Of a stretch of 64,000 nt of DNA, positions 8,369-18,117 are shown piece after piece. The stretch is from NCBI RefSeq assembly GCF_003574395.1, contig NZ_QMJY01000014.1, forward strand, positions 1 to 64,000, written 5' to 3'. This DNA comes from Tabrizicola thermarum. GTDB lineage: Bacteria; Pseudomonadota; Alphaproteobacteria; Rhodobacterales; Rhodobacteraceae. The position numbers and the translations under genes are program-made. Each line of letters opens with the position of its first letter. Position 1 is the stretch's first letter. Under the pieces are notes generated by a model that did not search any database, was not told the origin of the DNA, and worked only from the letters and a program-made list of their open reading frames with translations.

Positions 8369-10024
8369 ATGATGAAAGACTCCTCCCCGGCCCGCAACGA
8401 CTGGTCCGAATTCCTGCCGAAATTGCTGACTGTCTGGCGCGAAGGCTATCGGCTGACTGACCTGAAGGCCGATGCGCTGGCCGGGCTGACCGTGGCGATC
8501 GTCGCCCTGCCCCTGTCCATGGCCATCGCCATCGCCAGCGGCGTCGGGCCAGAGCGCGGCCTTTTCACCGCCATCATCGGCGGCTTTCTGGTCAGCGCAC
8601 TGGGCGGGTCGCGCTATCAGATCGGCGGGCCCGCGGGGGCGTTCATCGTGCTCGTCTCGGCCTGTGTGACGGCAACCGGGGTCGAGGGGCTGATCCTGGC
8701 CACCCTGCTGTCCGGGGTGATCCTGATCGCAGCCGGGGCGCTGCGGATCGGGACCTATATCCGCTATATCCCCTATCCCGTGACCGTGGGCTTCACCGCC
8801 GGGATCGCGGTCATCATCTTTGCCAGCCAGCTGCGCGAGATGTTCGGCCTGACCCTGCCGGGGGGCGAACCGGGCGAGATCCTGGCCAAGGTCGAGGCGC
8901 TGTGGGCCGCAAGGGACACGGTCACCTGGGCGGCCGTCGCGGTCGCCGCGCTGACCGCAGCGGTGATCCTGGGCCTGCGACAGGTCCGGCCGCATTGGCC
9001 GGGGATGCTGATCGGGGTGGTCACCGCGTCGGTCGTCACGGCGGCTCTGGGCCTGCCGGTCGCCACCATCGGCACGCGCTTTGGCGCCCTGCCGCAGATC
9101 CTGCCCGCGCCGTCCCTGCCCGACCTGAGCCTTTGGCGCGAGGTGCTGCCCTGGGCGGCGAGCTTTGCCCTGCTGGGCGCGATCGAGTCGCTGTTGTCCG
9201 CCGTCGTCGCCGACGGGATGTCCGGCACGCGCCATCGGTCGAACGCGGAACTGGTGGCGCAGGGCGTGGCGAACATCGGTTCGGCGGTCTTTGGCGGCTT
9301 CTGCGTCACCGGGACCATCGCGCGGACCGCAACCAACGTGCGGGCGGGCAGCCGGGGGCCGGTGTCGGGGATGCTGCATGCGCTGTTCCTTCTGGCCTTC
9401 CTGATGGTCGCGGCCCCCCTGGCCGCCTACATCCCGCTGGCTGCACTTGCCGGCGTGCTGGCCGTCGTCGCCTGGGGCATGGCAGAGCGGCACGAGTTCG
9501 CGGCCCTGCTGCGGTCCTCGCGCGGGGATGCGCTGGTGGTCAGCGTGACCTTCCTGCTGGTGGTGTTCCGCGACCTGACCGAGGGGATCATCGTCGGCTT
9601 CGCGCTGGCGGGCCTTGTGTTCATCAAGCGGATGTCCGAGACCGCTGCCGTCCGGCCCCGTGCCGACCAGCCCGAAACGCCGCGTGCCGACCGGGTGGTC
9701 TATCACCTGGAGGGCCCCTATTTCTTTGGCGCCGCCGCGCAGCTGGGCGGGGTGCTGGACCGCATCGCCGAGGCCCCCCGGGCTCTGGTCCTGGACATGT
9801 CGGCGGTGCCGCTGATCGACAGTTCCGGCGCGCGGGGCTTTCACAGCCTGGCCGACCGCGCGCGGCGCAAGGGTGGGCAGCTTTACCTTGTGGGCCTGAC
9901 CCACAAGCTGCGGCGTCAGCTGGAGGCGCAGGGCCTGCGCGAACCGGAAGTGCTGTACCTGCCCGACGTCCAGGCCGTCGATGCCGCGCTGGATGGCCCC
10001 GCCACCGCCGGCGAATCACGCTGA
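8369..10024 (+). CDS. SulP family anion transporter with STAS domain
   Basis: A 551-residue inner-membrane transporter. The N-terminal part carries the SulP fold (ADALAGLTVAIVALPLSMAIAIASG, then SRYQIGGPAGAFIVLVS) with about 12-14 membrane segments. The C-terminal 110 residues form a STAS domain, including ALVLDMSAVPLIDSSGARG. SulP members move sulfate, bicarbonate or dicarboxylates; the substrate is not deducible. The start was set at the ATG pair at 8369/8372 because the sequence before it (from 8288) does not look like transporter; the ribosome binding site is weak. Confidence 0.85.
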   Translation: MMKDSSPARNDWSEFLPKLLTVWREGYRLTDLKADALAGLTVAIVALPLSMAIAIASGVGPERGLFTAIIGGFLVSALGGSRYQIGGPAGAFIVLVSACVTATGVEGLILATLLSGVILIAAGALRIGTYIRYIPYPVTVGFTAGIAVIIFASQLREMFGLTLPGGEPGEILAKVEALWAARDTVTWAAVAVAALTAAVILGLRQVRPHWPGMLIGVVTASVVTAALGLPVATIGTRFGALPQILPAPSLPDLSLWREVLPWAASFALLGAIESLLSAVVADGMSGTRHRSNAELVAQGVANIGSAVFGGFCVTGTIARTATNVRAGSRGPVSGMLHALFLLAFLMVAAPLAAYIPLAALAGVLAVVAWGMAERHEFAALLRSSRGDALVVSVTFLLVVFRDLTEGIIVGFALAGLVFIKRMSETAAVRPRADQPETPRADRVVYHLEGPYFFGAAAQLGGVLDRIAEAPRALVLDMSAVPLIDSSGARGFHSLADRARRKGGQLYLVGLTHKLRRQLEAQGLREPEVLYLPDVQAVDAALDGPATAGESR

Positions 10025-10148
10025 CCCTTTACCGGGTTTCAAGGTCTGCCTCTGCACCCCCCGCGCCCGCAGCACCCCTGCGGGTGTGAGCGGTAACGGC
10101 TGTGCGAAAGCAAGCACTTGGCCGCCACACTTTTCACACATTTGCAGA

Positions 10149-10169
10149 ATTGACTGCCAATCAGTCAAT
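10149..10169. promoter_or_regulatory. 21-bp palindrome in the acs upstream region
   Basis: ATTGACTG-CCAAT-CAGTCAAT is a perfect inverted repeat with 8-base arms. It sits in an AT-rich 270-base leader about 140 bases before the acs start, in contrast to the GC-rich surroundings. This is the expected place for an acetate-responsive operator. It could also form an RNA hairpin if transcription begins upstream. Confidence 0.5.
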
Positions 10170-10311
10170 GAATTTACAGAATTATGTTGGAAAAATAGGG
10201 GGTTACGAAATTCTTTACGAAGTGCTAAGTTTACCTAGGGAAAGAGGGTTCCTGGCCGAATACTGATACAGTCGAGGGGTGTCCGTGACAGCCCTTCGGG
10301 AGGAGAAGAGA

Positions 10312-12270
10312 ATGAGCGAAGCAGCCAAATCCGTCTATCCGCCGTCCGCCGACTTTGTTGCCAGGGCGCATGTCGATGCCGAGGGCTATGCCCGGCGCTA
10401 TGCGGCCTCGATCGCGGACCCCGAGGCGTTCTGGGGTGCGGAAGGCCAGCGGATCGACTGGATCCGGCCCTATACCCGGGTGAAGAACACCTCGTTCCAG
10501 CCGGGCAACGTGTCGATCAGGTGGTTCGAGGACGGCACGCTGAACGTCAGCGCCAACTGCATCGACCGCCACATGCTGACCCGCGCCGAGCAGACCGCGA
10601 TCATCTGGGAGCCGGACGATCCGAAGACCCCGGCCAAGCACATCACCTACCGCGAGCTTCTGGAACAGACCTGCCGCCTGGCCAACGTGCTGAAGGCGCA
10701 TGGGGTGCAGAAGGGCGACCGCGTGGTCCTTTACATGCCGATGATCCCCGAGGCGGCCTATGCGATGCTGGCCTGCACCCGGATCGGGGCGATCCATTCG
10801 GTGGTGTTCGGCGGCTTTTCTCCCGATGCGCTGGCCAACCGGATCAACGACTGCGACGCGAAACTCGTCATCACTGCCGACTGGGCGCCGCGCGGCGGCA
10901 GGAAGACGGGCCTCAAGGACAATACCGACAAGGCGCTTCTGCACTGTTCCGACAATGTCCGGGTCCTGGTGGTCAAGCGCACCGGGGACCAGACGAGCTG
11001 GGTCGAGGGCCGGGATTTCGATCTGAACACGGAAATGGCGGCGGCCAAGCCCTATTGCCCCTACGTTGAGGTCGGCGCGGAAGACCCGATGTTCATCCTT
11101 TACACCTCGGGCTCGACCGGCAAGCCGAAGGGGGTGGTGCATACCACGGGCGGCTATCTGGTCTATGCCTCGATGACGCAGCAGCTGACCTTCGACTACC
11201 ATGACGGCGATGTCTTCTGGTGCACCGCCGATGTGGGCTGGGTCACCGGGCACAGCTACATCGTCTACGGACCTCTGGCCAACGGCGCCACGACGCTGAT
11301 GTTCGAGGGCGTGCCGACCTACCCCGACGCGGGCCGCTTCTGGGAGGTCTGCGCCAAGCACAAGGTCAACCAGTTCTACACCGCACCCACCGCGATCCGG
11401 TCGCTGATGGGGCTGGGCACCGAATGGGTCGAAAAGCACGACCTGTCGTCGCTGAAAGTGCTGGGCTCGGTGGGCGAGCCGATCAACCCCGAGGCCTGGG
11501 CCTGGTACAACACCCATGTCGGCAAGGGGAAGCTGCCGATCGTCGATACCTTCTGGCAGACCGAGACCGGCGGCCACATGCTGACCCCGCTGCCGGGCGC
11601 GATCCCGACCAAGCCCGGCTCGGCCACCAAGCCCTTCTTCGGCGTCAAGCCGGTGGTGCTGGATGCGGCCTCGGGCAAGGTGCAGGAAGAGGTCGAGACC
11701 GAGGGCGTGCTGTGCTTTGCCGACAGCTGGCCGGGGCAGATGCGGACGCTGTGGGGCGATCACGCCCGGTTCGAAGAGGCCTATTTCAGTCAGTACAAGG
11801 GCTATTACTTCACCGGCGACGGCTGCCGGCGCGATGCGGACGGCTATTACTGGATCACGGGCCGGGTGGATGACGTGATCAACGTCAGCGGCCACCGGAT
11901 GGGCACGGCAGAGGTGGAATCGGCGCTGGTCGCGCACGAGGCGGTGGCCGAAGCGGCGGTCGTGGGCTATCCGCACGACATCAAGGGCCAGGGCATCTAT
12001 GCCTATGTCACCCTGATGAAGGGGATCGAACCCAGCGAGGAACTGCGCAAGCAGCTGGAAGCCTGGGTCCGGCAGGAGATCGGCCCGATCGCCAAGCCCG
12101 ACCTGATCCAGTGGGCTCCGGGCCTGCCCAAGACGCGGTCCGGCAAGATCATGCGCCGCATCCTGCGCAAGATCGCCGAGAACGACTTCGGGTCCTTGGG
12201 CGACACCTCGACGCTGGCCGATCCGTCCGTGGTGGACGATCTGATCGCCAACCGCATGAACCGGGGCTAG
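10312..12270 (+). CDS. acsA: Acetate--CoA ligase (acetyl-CoA synthetase)
   Basis: Converts acetate, ATP and CoA to acetyl-CoA, AMP and pyrophosphate. The 652-residue protein has the ACS N-terminal cap, the ATP-binding [10 protein letters not shown] loop from about residue 265, and the acetate-pocket region TFWQTETGG. The C-terminal [11 protein letters not shown] places the conserved, acetylation-controlled catalytic lysine at residue 612. The start at 10312 follows AGGAGAAGAG; an in-frame codon at 10279 adds only 11 residues. It is the first gene of a long co-directional acetate locus, and adk begins four bases after its stop codon. Confidence 0.95.
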   Translation: MSEAAKSVYPPSADFVARAHVDAEGYARRYAASIADPEAFWGAEGQRIDWIRPYTRVKNTSFQPGNVSIRWFEDGTLNVSANCIDRHMLTRAEQTAIIWEPDDPKTPAKHITYRELLEQTCRLANVLKAHGVQKGDRVVLYMPMIPEAAYAMLACTRIGAIHSVVFGGFSPDALANRINDCDAKLVITADWAPRGGRKTGLKDNTDKALLHCSDNVRVLVVKRTGDQTSWVEGRDFDLNTEMAAAKPYCPYVEVGAEDPMFILYTSGSTGKPKGVVHTTGGYLVYASMTQQLTFDYHDGDVFWCTADVGWVTGHSYIVYGPLANGATTLMFEGVPTYPDAGRFWEVCAKHKVNQFYTAPTAIRSLMGLGTEWVEKHDLSSLKVLGSVGEPINPEAWAWYNTHVGKGKLPIVDTFWQTETGGHMLTPLPGAIPTKPGSATKPFFGVKPVVLDAASGKVQEEVETEGVLCFADSWPGQMRTLWGDHARFEEAYFSQYKGYYFTGDGCRRDADGYYWITGRVDDVINVSGHRMGTAEVESALVAHEAVAEAAVVGYPHDIKGQGIYAYVTLMKGIEPSEELRKQLEAWVRQEIGPIAKPDLIQWAPGLPKTRSGKIMRRILRKIAENDFGSLGDTSTLADPSVVDDLIANRMNRG

Positions 12271-12274
12271 GGGC

Positions 12275-12937
12275 GTGGGTCCGGTTCTGATCCTTCTGGG
12301 CCCCCCGGGCGCGGGCAAGGGCACGCAGGCGCGGATGCTGGAAGAGGACTTCGGTCTGGTCCAGCTTTCGACCGGCGACCTGTTGCGCGCGGCCGTGGCG
12401 GCGGGCTCCGAGGCCGGGAAAAAGGCCAAGGCCGTGATGGAGGCCGGGCAGCTGGTGTCCGATGACATCGTGCTGGCGATCCTGAAGGACCGGATGGCGC
12501 AGCCGGATGTGCAGAAGGGCATCATCCTTGACGGCTTTCCCCGCACCGCCGGTCAGGCCGCGGCGCTGGACGGGCTTCTGGCCGAGGCGGGCGCGCGCGT
12601 GACCGCCGTCATCAGCCTGGAGGTCGAGGACGAGGCGATGGTCGCCCGCGTCTCGGGCCGCTACACCTGTGCGGCCTGCGGCGAGGGCTATCACGACCAG
12701 TTCAAGCAGCCCGCCACGGCGGGGACCTGCGACAAATGCGGCGGCACGGCGTTCAAGCGCCGGGCCGACGACACTGCCGAGACGGTGCGGGCCAGGCTTG
12801 CCGCCTACCACGCCGACACGGCACCGCTGATCGCGTTTTACGAGTCGCAGTCAGTGCTGGAACGGGTGCCGGCGATGGGGTCCATCGACGGCATCCGCGC
12901 CATGCTGGCCGATATCGTGGGGCGCGTCTCAGCCTGA
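12275..12937 (+). CDS. adk: Adenylate kinase, zinc-lid form
   Basis: Interconverts ATP + AMP and 2 ADP. The 220-residue long form has the P-loop GPPGAGKGT at residues 9-17, the NMP-binding region (STGDLLRAAV) and DGFPRT. Its lid carries two Cys pairs (YTCAACGEGY and CDKCGG), the zinc-binding type. The start is GTG at 12275, only four bases after the acs stop, so the two are almost certainly co-transcribed and perhaps translationally coupled. The arrangement makes sense because Acs releases AMP, which adenylate kinase returns to ADP. A second adk in the ribosomal cluster is usual but cannot be checked here. Confidence 0.93.
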   Translation: MGPVLILLGPPGAGKGTQARMLEEDFGLVQLSTGDLLRAAVAAGSEAGKKAKAVMEAGQLVSDDIVLAILKDRMAQPDVQKGIILDGFPRTAGQAAALDGLLAEAGARVTAVISLEVEDEAMVARVSGRYTCAACGEGYHDQFKQPATAGTCDKCGGTAFKRRADDTAETVRARLAAYHADTAPLIAFYESQSVLERVPAMGSIDGIRAMLADIVGRVSA

Positions 12938-12997
12938 CGGGAGGGGCCGCTTCCCCGGATCCCCCGGGGTGCGGAAAACAAGAAAGGGAGAGTACAC

Positions 12998-13255
12998 ATG
13001 GCAGACAAATCTTCTGCCAACGCCTATTGGGCAGCGAACGTCCGGATCATCCTGATTTCTCTGGCGGTCTGGTTCGCTTGTTCCTTCGGGCTTGGCATCC
13101 TGCTTCGGCCTGCGCTGAAGGGGATCATGGTCGGCGGCGCCGATCTGGGCTTCTGGATGGCGCAGAACGGGTCGATCTACGTCTTCATCGCGCTGATCTT
13201 CGTCTATGCGCGGATGATGGCCAAGGTCGATCGCGATCACGGCGTGGAAGAGTAA
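12998..13255 (+). CDS. DUF4212 protein, small subunit of a Na+/solute symporter
   Basis: An 85-residue protein with two membrane segments (VRIILISLAVWFACSFGLGIL and GFWMAQNGSIYVFIALIFVYA), the standard DUF4212 architecture. DUF4212 proteins are encoded directly before the large VC_2705-type symporter, as here, and probably form a complex with it. The start follows AGGGAGAG at the right distance. The gap to the symporter gene is 14 bases. Confidence 0.9.
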   Translation: MADKSSANAYWAANVRIILISLAVWFACSFGLGILLRPALKGIMVGGADLGFWMAQNGSIYVFIALIFVYARMMAKVDRDHGVEE

Positions 13256-13269
13256 GGGGGCAGGGACAG

Positions 13270-15294
13270 ATGGATCAGTTTACCCTCAACCTGATCGTGG
13301 TTGGCATCACCTTTGCCATCTACATCGGGATCGCGATCTGGGCCCGCGCGGGCTCGACAGCGGAATTCTATGCGGCCGGTCAAGGTGTGCCCCCGGTCAT
13401 GAACGGCATGGCGACGGGCGCGGACTGGATGTCGGCGGCCTCGTTCATCTCGATGGCAGGCATCATCGCGCTGGCCCCGGCCGGCGGCTATGAGCAGTCC
13501 GCCTACCTGATGGGCTGGACCGGCGGCTATGTGCTGCTGGCTCTCTTGCTTGCGCCCTATCTGCGCAAGTTCGGCAAGTTCACCGTGCCGGAGTTCATCG
13601 GCGACCGCTTCTATTCGGGCGGTGCCCGTCTGGTGGCCGTCATCTGCCTGATCGTCATCTCGGTCACCTATGTCATCGGCCAGATGCGCGGCGTGGGCGT
13701 GACCTTCTCGCGCTTCCTGGAGGTTTCGACCGACACCGGGCTTTATATCGGTGGCGCGCTGGTGTTCATCTACGCCGTGCTGGGCGGGATGAAGGGCATC
13801 ACCTACACTCAGGTGGCGCAGTATGTCGTGCTGATCATCGCCTACACGGTTCCGGCGGTCTTCATCTCGCTTCAGCTGACGGGCAGCTTCCTGCCGCAGC
13901 TTGGCCTGATCGGGTCCTATGCTCCGGGTGGCGGCGAAGTGTCGATGCTGGCCAAGCTGGACAGCGTCGTGACCGAGCTCGGCTTCAAGGCCTATACCTC
14001 GGACAGCCCGAACATGTTCAACATGTTCCTCTTCACCATGTCGCTGATGATCGGCACCGCGGGTCTGCCGCACGTCATCATCCGCTTCTTCACGGTGCCC
14101 AAGGTCGCTGACGCGCGGTCTTCGGCGGGCTGGGCCCTGGTCTTCATCGCGCTGCTGTACACGGTCGCTCCGGCCGTGGGCTCGATGGCGCGTCTGAACC
14201 TGACCACCACCTTCTGGCCGGGTGCGGTTCAGGGAACGGCCCTGTCGGCCCCGGCACTTTCGATTGCCGAGATCGACAGCAACCCGAACCTGAGCTGGAT
14301 CCGCACCTGGGAGAAGACCAAGCTTCTGGAGATGTCCGACAAGAACGGCGACGGGCTGATCCAGTACTTCAACGAGCCCAAGGTCGTGGCCGATGCCGGC
14401 AAGGCCGTGGCTGCCGCGAAGAAGGCGCTGACCGAGGCGATGACCGCCAAGGGCATTGCGGTGGAAGGCGTCGATCTGACCTCGCCAGCCGCGGTGACCG
14501 TGAACGGTGCAGCCGATGCCGACCTGACCGCGCTGCAAACCGCGCTGAACGATGCGAACGCCGCGTTCACCGCATCGCTGTCGGAAGCCAAGCTGGGCGA
14601 CAAGACCCTGGCCGAGCTTGGGTTCAAGGGCAACGAACTGACCAAGGTCGACAACGACATCATGGTTCTTGCGAACCCTGAAATCGCTGCTCTGCCGGGT
14701 TGGGTCATCGCCCTGGTCGCTGCCGGTGCGCTGGCGGCTGCCCTGTCGACTGCGGCGGGCCTTCTGCTGGCCATCTCTTCGGCCATCAGCCACGACCTGA
14801 TCAAGGGGTCGATCAACCCGAACCTGTCGGAAAAGGCCGAACTGATGTGGGCCCGCGTCGCCATGACCGGCGCCATCATCGTGGCGACCTACCTTGGTCT
14901 CAACCCGCCCGGCTTTGCCGCGCAGGTGGTGGCCCTGGCCTTCGGTCTGGCAGCGGCCACGATCTTCCCGACGCTGATGATGGGCATCTTCTCGAAGCGC
15001 ATCAACAAGGAAGGGGCGATCATGGGGATGCTGGCGGGGCTGATCTTCACCGCCGTCTACATCTTCCTCTACAAGGGCTGGTTCTTCATTCCGGGAACCA
15101 ACTGGCTGCCTGACACGGCCGACCAGTATGTCTTCGGGATCTCGCCCCTGTCGATCGGCACCGTCGGCGCGGTGGTGAACTTCGTCGTGGCCTATGTGGT
15201 CTCGATGGCGACCAAGGCCCCGCCGCAGCATGTGCAGGACCTGATCGAGTCGATCCGCGTGCCGAAAGGTGCCGGCAAGGCCCAGGCCCACTAA
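13270..15294 (+). CDS. Sodium:solute symporter, VC_2705 type (acetate/pyruvate uptake)
   Basis: A 674-residue inner-membrane symporter of the SSS family. Typical motifs are present: AAGQGVPPVMNGMATGADWM near the N-terminus, GQMRGVGVTFSRF, and GLLLAISSAISHDL in the last third. Next to acs and DUF4212, acetate or another short monocarboxylate is the likely substrate. A hydrophilic block of about 130 residues (roughly 350-470) splits the membrane core and contains DKNGDGLIQYF, which resembles a calcium-binding EF-hand loop. The first ATG in coding context, at 13270, was used. Confidence 0.9.
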   Translation: MDQFTLNLIVVGITFAIYIGIAIWARAGSTAEFYAAGQGVPPVMNGMATGADWMSAASFISMAGIIALAPAGGYEQSAYLMGWTGGYVLLALLLAPYLRKFGKFTVPEFIGDRFYSGGARLVAVICLIVISVTYVIGQMRGVGVTFSRFLEVSTDTGLYIGGALVFIYAVLGGMKGITYTQVAQYVVLIIAYTVPAVFISLQLTGSFLPQLGLIGSYAPGGGEVSMLAKLDSVVTELGFKAYTSDSPNMFNMFLFTMSLMIGTAGLPHVIIRFFTVPKVADARSSAGWALVFIALLYTVAPAVGSMARLNLTTTFWPGAVQGTALSAPALSIAEIDSNPNLSWIRTWEKTKLLEMSDKNGDGLIQYFNEPKVVADAGKAVAAAKKALTEAMTAKGIAVEGVDLTSPAAVTVNGAADADLTALQTALNDANAAFTASLSEAKLGDKTLAELGFKGNELTKVDNDIMVLANPEIAALPGWVIALVAAGALAAALSTAAGLLLAISSAISHDLIKGSINPNLSEKAELMWARVAMTGAIIVATYLGLNPPGFAAQVVALAFGLAAATIFPTLMMGIFSKRINKEGAIMGMLAGLIFTAVYIFLYKGWFFIPGTNWLPDTADQYVFGISPLSIGTVGAVVNFVVAYVVSMATKAPPQHVQDLIESIRVPKGAGKAQAH

Positions 15295-15351
15295 GACCCC
15301 TTGCGCCTCCGGGGACACCCGGGGGCGCATCCTCCTTGCCGGAACAGGATC

Positions 15352-17175
15352 ATGGATCAGGACAGCACCCCGCTTCTGGCCTTCCTGGAGACGGTCCACC
15401 CCTACGACAGCCTGCCGCGGGACGAGATGGCGCGTGTCGCCACCTCCTTCAGCCGCAGGCATTACGACGACGGTGCGGTGATCTATGCCGCCGGCGAGCC
15501 GCTGACCGGGATCTTCCTGATCCTGGAAGGCTCGGTCGAGGTGCTGGAGCCTTCCGGGGGCCTCGTGTCCCTTCTGGGCCCGCGCAACAGTTTCGGCGAA
15601 CGCGGGCTGATGCGCGACGGGATGGCGGTGACGACGGCGCGCGCGACCCGGGGCGCGGACATCCTCATGCTGCCGGAGGCCGAGTTCCGCCGCCTGATCG
15701 CGACCTATCCGGCCTTCGAGCGGTTCTTCCACCGCGGCCGCCAGCACGAGGCGCGCGAGGCCGACATCTCGACCCGCAAGGTCGGCGACCTGATCGCCCG
15801 CGCGCCGATTGCCGTGCCGCCCGACACGCCCATCCGCGAGGCGGCCGGACGGATGCGCGATGCGCATATCTCCTGCCTGGCGATCACCGAGGGCGAGCGG
15901 CTGGTCGGCATCGTCACCGCGCGGGATTTCGTGAACAAGGTGCTGGCCGAGGGGCTGGACCCTGCGGCCCCGGTAAGCCGGGTGATGGCGGCTGACCCGA
16001 TGGTGCTGACGCCGGACAGTCTGGGGTCGGACGTGCTGAACCGGATGCTGGAGCACCGGATCGGCCATCTGCCGGTGGTGGATGACGGCAGGCTGGTGGG
16101 CATGATCACCCAGACCGATCTCGTCCGGTTCCAGGCGGTGTCCTCGGCCCTTCTTGTGCGCGATGCGGCGACGGCACAGACGGTGGCGGAACTGGCGGAG
16201 AACACGGCGCGCATCCCCCGCCTTCTGGTGCAGCTGGTCGGCGGCGGCAGCGCGCATGAGGTGGTGACGCGGCTGATCACCGACATCGCCGATACGGTGA
16301 CGCGGCGGCTTCTGGCGCTGGCCGAGGCGGAACTGGGCCCGGCGCCGGTGCCTTACCTCTGGCTCGCCTGCGGCAGCCAGGGGCGGCAGGAGCAGACGGG
16401 AGTCAGCGATCAGGACAATTGCCTGATGATCGACGATGCCGCGACCGAGGCCGACATGGCCTATTTTGCCCGGCTGGCGAAGATCGTCTCGGACGGGCTG
16501 AACGCCTGCGGCTATGTCTATTGCCCCGGTGACATGATGGCGACCAATCCGCAGTGGTGCCAGCGCATGTCCGTCTGGCGCGGCTATTTCCGCAAATGGA
16601 TCACGACCCCCGATCCGATGGCGCAGATGCTGGCCAGCGTGATGTTCGACCTGCGCGCCATCGGCGGGGCCGCCAGCCTTTACACCGAATTGCAGGCCGA
16701 GGTGCTTGAGATGGCCGCGAAGAACTCGATCTTCGTGGCGCACATGATTTCCAACAGCCTCAAGCACAACCCGCCCCTGGGCCTTTTGCGGGGGTTCGCA
16801 ACGATCCGGTCGGGCGAATACAAGAACCACATCGACCTCAAGCACAACGGCGTGGTGCCGGTGGTCGATCTGGGCCGGGTCTATGCGCTGATCGGACAGT
16901 TGCCAGCGGTGAACACGCGCGCCCGGCTGGAAGCGGCGGTAGAGGCGGGCGTCATCAGCGCCAGCGGAGGGCGCGACCTGATCGAGGCCTATGACCTGAT
17001 CGCTCAGGCCCGGCTGGAGCATCAGGCGCGGCGGGTGAAGGGGGGCGAGAAGCCCGACAACTTCATCGCGCCCTCGGAACTGTCGGATTTCGAACGCAGC
17101 CACCTGCGCGACGCCTTTGTCGTCGTGCGCACCATGCAATCCGCCGTGGGCCAGGCCCGCGGCGCCAGGAGTTGA
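15352..17175 (+). CDS. cNMP-binding/CBS/DUF294 nucleotidyltransferase-like protein
   Basis: A 607-residue cytoplasmic protein. Domain order: a cyclic-nucleotide-binding fold (about 10-130, with GSVEVLEPSGG and FGERGLM), two CBS repeats (150-270, with LVGIVTARDF and LVGMITQTDL), a DUF294 nucleotidyltransferase-like domain with ACGSQGRQEQ near 340-348, and the DUF294 C-terminal helical domain. GlnD-like members may modify partner proteins in response to nucleotides. It accompanies DUF4212/VC_2705 symporters and the exonuclease partner in many proteobacteria, so a role in controlling acetate uptake is inferred. Confidence 0.88.
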   Translation: MDQDSTPLLAFLETVHPYDSLPRDEMARVATSFSRRHYDDGAVIYAAGEPLTGIFLILEGSVEVLEPSGGLVSLLGPRNSFGERGLMRDGMAVTTARATRGADILMLPEAEFRRLIATYPAFERFFHRGRQHEAREADISTRKVGDLIARAPIAVPPDTPIREAAGRMRDAHISCLAITEGERLVGIVTARDFVNKVLAEGLDPAAPVSRVMAADPMVLTPDSLGSDVLNRMLEHRIGHLPVVDDGRLVGMITQTDLVRFQAVSSALLVRDAATAQTVAELAENTARIPRLLVQLVGGGSAHEVVTRLITDIADTVTRRLLALAEAELGPAPVPYLWLACGSQGRQEQTGVSDQDNCLMIDDAATEADMAYFARLAKIVSDGLNACGYVYCPGDMMATNPQWCQRMSVWRGYFRKWITTPDPMAQMLASVMFDLRAIGGAASLYTELQAEVLEMAAKNSIFVAHMISNSLKHNPPLGLLRGFATIRSGEYKNHIDLKHNGVVPVVDLGRVYALIGQLPAVNTRARLEAAVEAGVISASGGRDLIEAYDLIAQARLEHQARRVKGGEKPDNFIAPSELSDFERSHLRDAFVVVRTMQSAVGQARGARS

Positions 17176-17179
17176 CCAG

Positions 17180-17698
17180 ATGGCCCTTGAACTGATCGGC
17201 GCGATCCTTGCGGCCGCCACCCTGGGCCTGCTGGCCTGGGCGCTTCGCCGCTGGAGCCCCGGCCTGCCGCGCTGGTTCGTGCCCGTCATGGCGGCGGCGG
17301 GCCTGATCGGCGCGACGCTGGTGCTGGAATACAGCTGGTACAGCCGTGTCGCGGCGGAACTGCCGCCGGGGATCGAAGTGGTCCGCGTCGAGGAAGAGGC
17401 GATGCCGCTGCGGCCCTGGACCTACCTCAAGCCGATCACCATGCGCTTCTGGGCCCTGGACCAGCGCAAGCGGATGATCCACCCGCAGATCGGCAGTCTG
17501 CGGATTGTCCCGCTGCTGAAATTCGCACGCTGGCGCCCGGTCGAAAGCGGCCTGATGGCGGTGGACTGCGCCGGGGGGCGGCAGGTCGTCCTTACCGAGG
17601 GGGTGGAGATCACCGAGGCCGGAGAGTTGACGGGGGCAGAGTGGCAGGCGGCTCCCGAGGGCGATGCCCTTCAGGCCGCCGCGTGCAGGGAGGGGTAG
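17180..17698 (+). CDS. Membrane protein of unknown function in the acetate locus
   Basis: A 172-residue protein with two N-terminal membrane segments (LIGAILAAATLGLLAWALRR and WFVPVMAAAGLIGATLVLE). A soluble domain of about 110 residues follows, including MRFWALDQRKRMIHPQIGSL and VESGLMAVDCAGGRQVVLT. The start at 17180 follows CAGGAG and lies just after the DUF294 stop; the receiver gene begins three bases after its own stop. The tight spacing puts it in the same operon. No known family is recognised with confidence. Confidence 0.8.
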   Translation: MALELIGAILAAATLGLLAWALRRWSPGLPRWFVPVMAAAGLIGATLVLEYSWYSRVAAELPPGIEVVRVEEEAMPLRPWTYLKPITMRFWALDQRKRMIHPQIGSLRIVPLLKFARWRPVESGLMAVDCAGGRQVVLTEGVEITEAGELTGAEWQAAPEGDALQAAACREG

Positions 17699-17701
17699 GG
17701 C

Positions 17702-18082
17702 ATGGACCGCAAGCCGCGCATCCTGGTGGTCGAGGACGAGGACAACATCGCCGTCGCGCTGGATTACCTGATGACCCGCGAAGGCTATGACCACGACCGG
17801 GTCTCGAACGGGGCCGACGCCCTGCCCCGCATCCGCGACACCCATCCCGACCTTGTTCTTCTGGATGTCATGCTGCCCGAGGTCTCGGGCTACGAGATCT
17901 GCGAGGGCATCCGCACCGATCCCTCGCTGGCGGACGTGAAGGTGCTGATGATGACCGCGCGGGGTTCTGCCATCGAACGCCGCAAGGGCCTTGCTCTCGG
18001 GGCGGACGGGTTCATCTCGAAACCCTTCGAACTGAAGGACCTGCGCGACGAGGTGCGGCGGCTTCTGATCGGAGCGGGCTAG
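17702..18082 (+). CDS. Single-domain response regulator (CheY-like receiver)
   Basis: A 126-residue receiver domain without an output domain. Acidic residues in VVEDED, the phosphorylatable Asp at 55 (LLDVMLPE), Thr85 (MMTAR) and Lys107 (SKPF) are all present, so phosphotransfer should work. The next gene encodes a membrane protein with a PAS-like domain and only a degenerate kinase-like region, so the real phosphodonor is unclear. Confidence 0.92.
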   Translation: MDRKPRILVVEDEDNIAVALDYLMTREGYDHDRVSNGADALPRIRDTHPDLVLLDVMLPEVSGYEICEGIRTDPSLADVKVLMMTARGSAIERRKGLALGADGFISKPFELKDLRDEVRRLLIGAG

Positions 18083-18117
18083 GCCATGGCCGGGCTTCGC
18101 GCAGGGGTGGGATGCAG

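Noticed and set aside
13237-17289. A 1350-codon open frame on the minus strand opposite the symporter and DUF294 genes
   Set aside because: Its protein is low-complexity (Arg/His/Gln-rich), while the plus strand encodes well-known families in full length. High GC content creates such antisense frames; similar ones at 5343-7466, 8087-9904, 18079-20262, 46156-49104 and 53371-55233 were dropped for the same reason.
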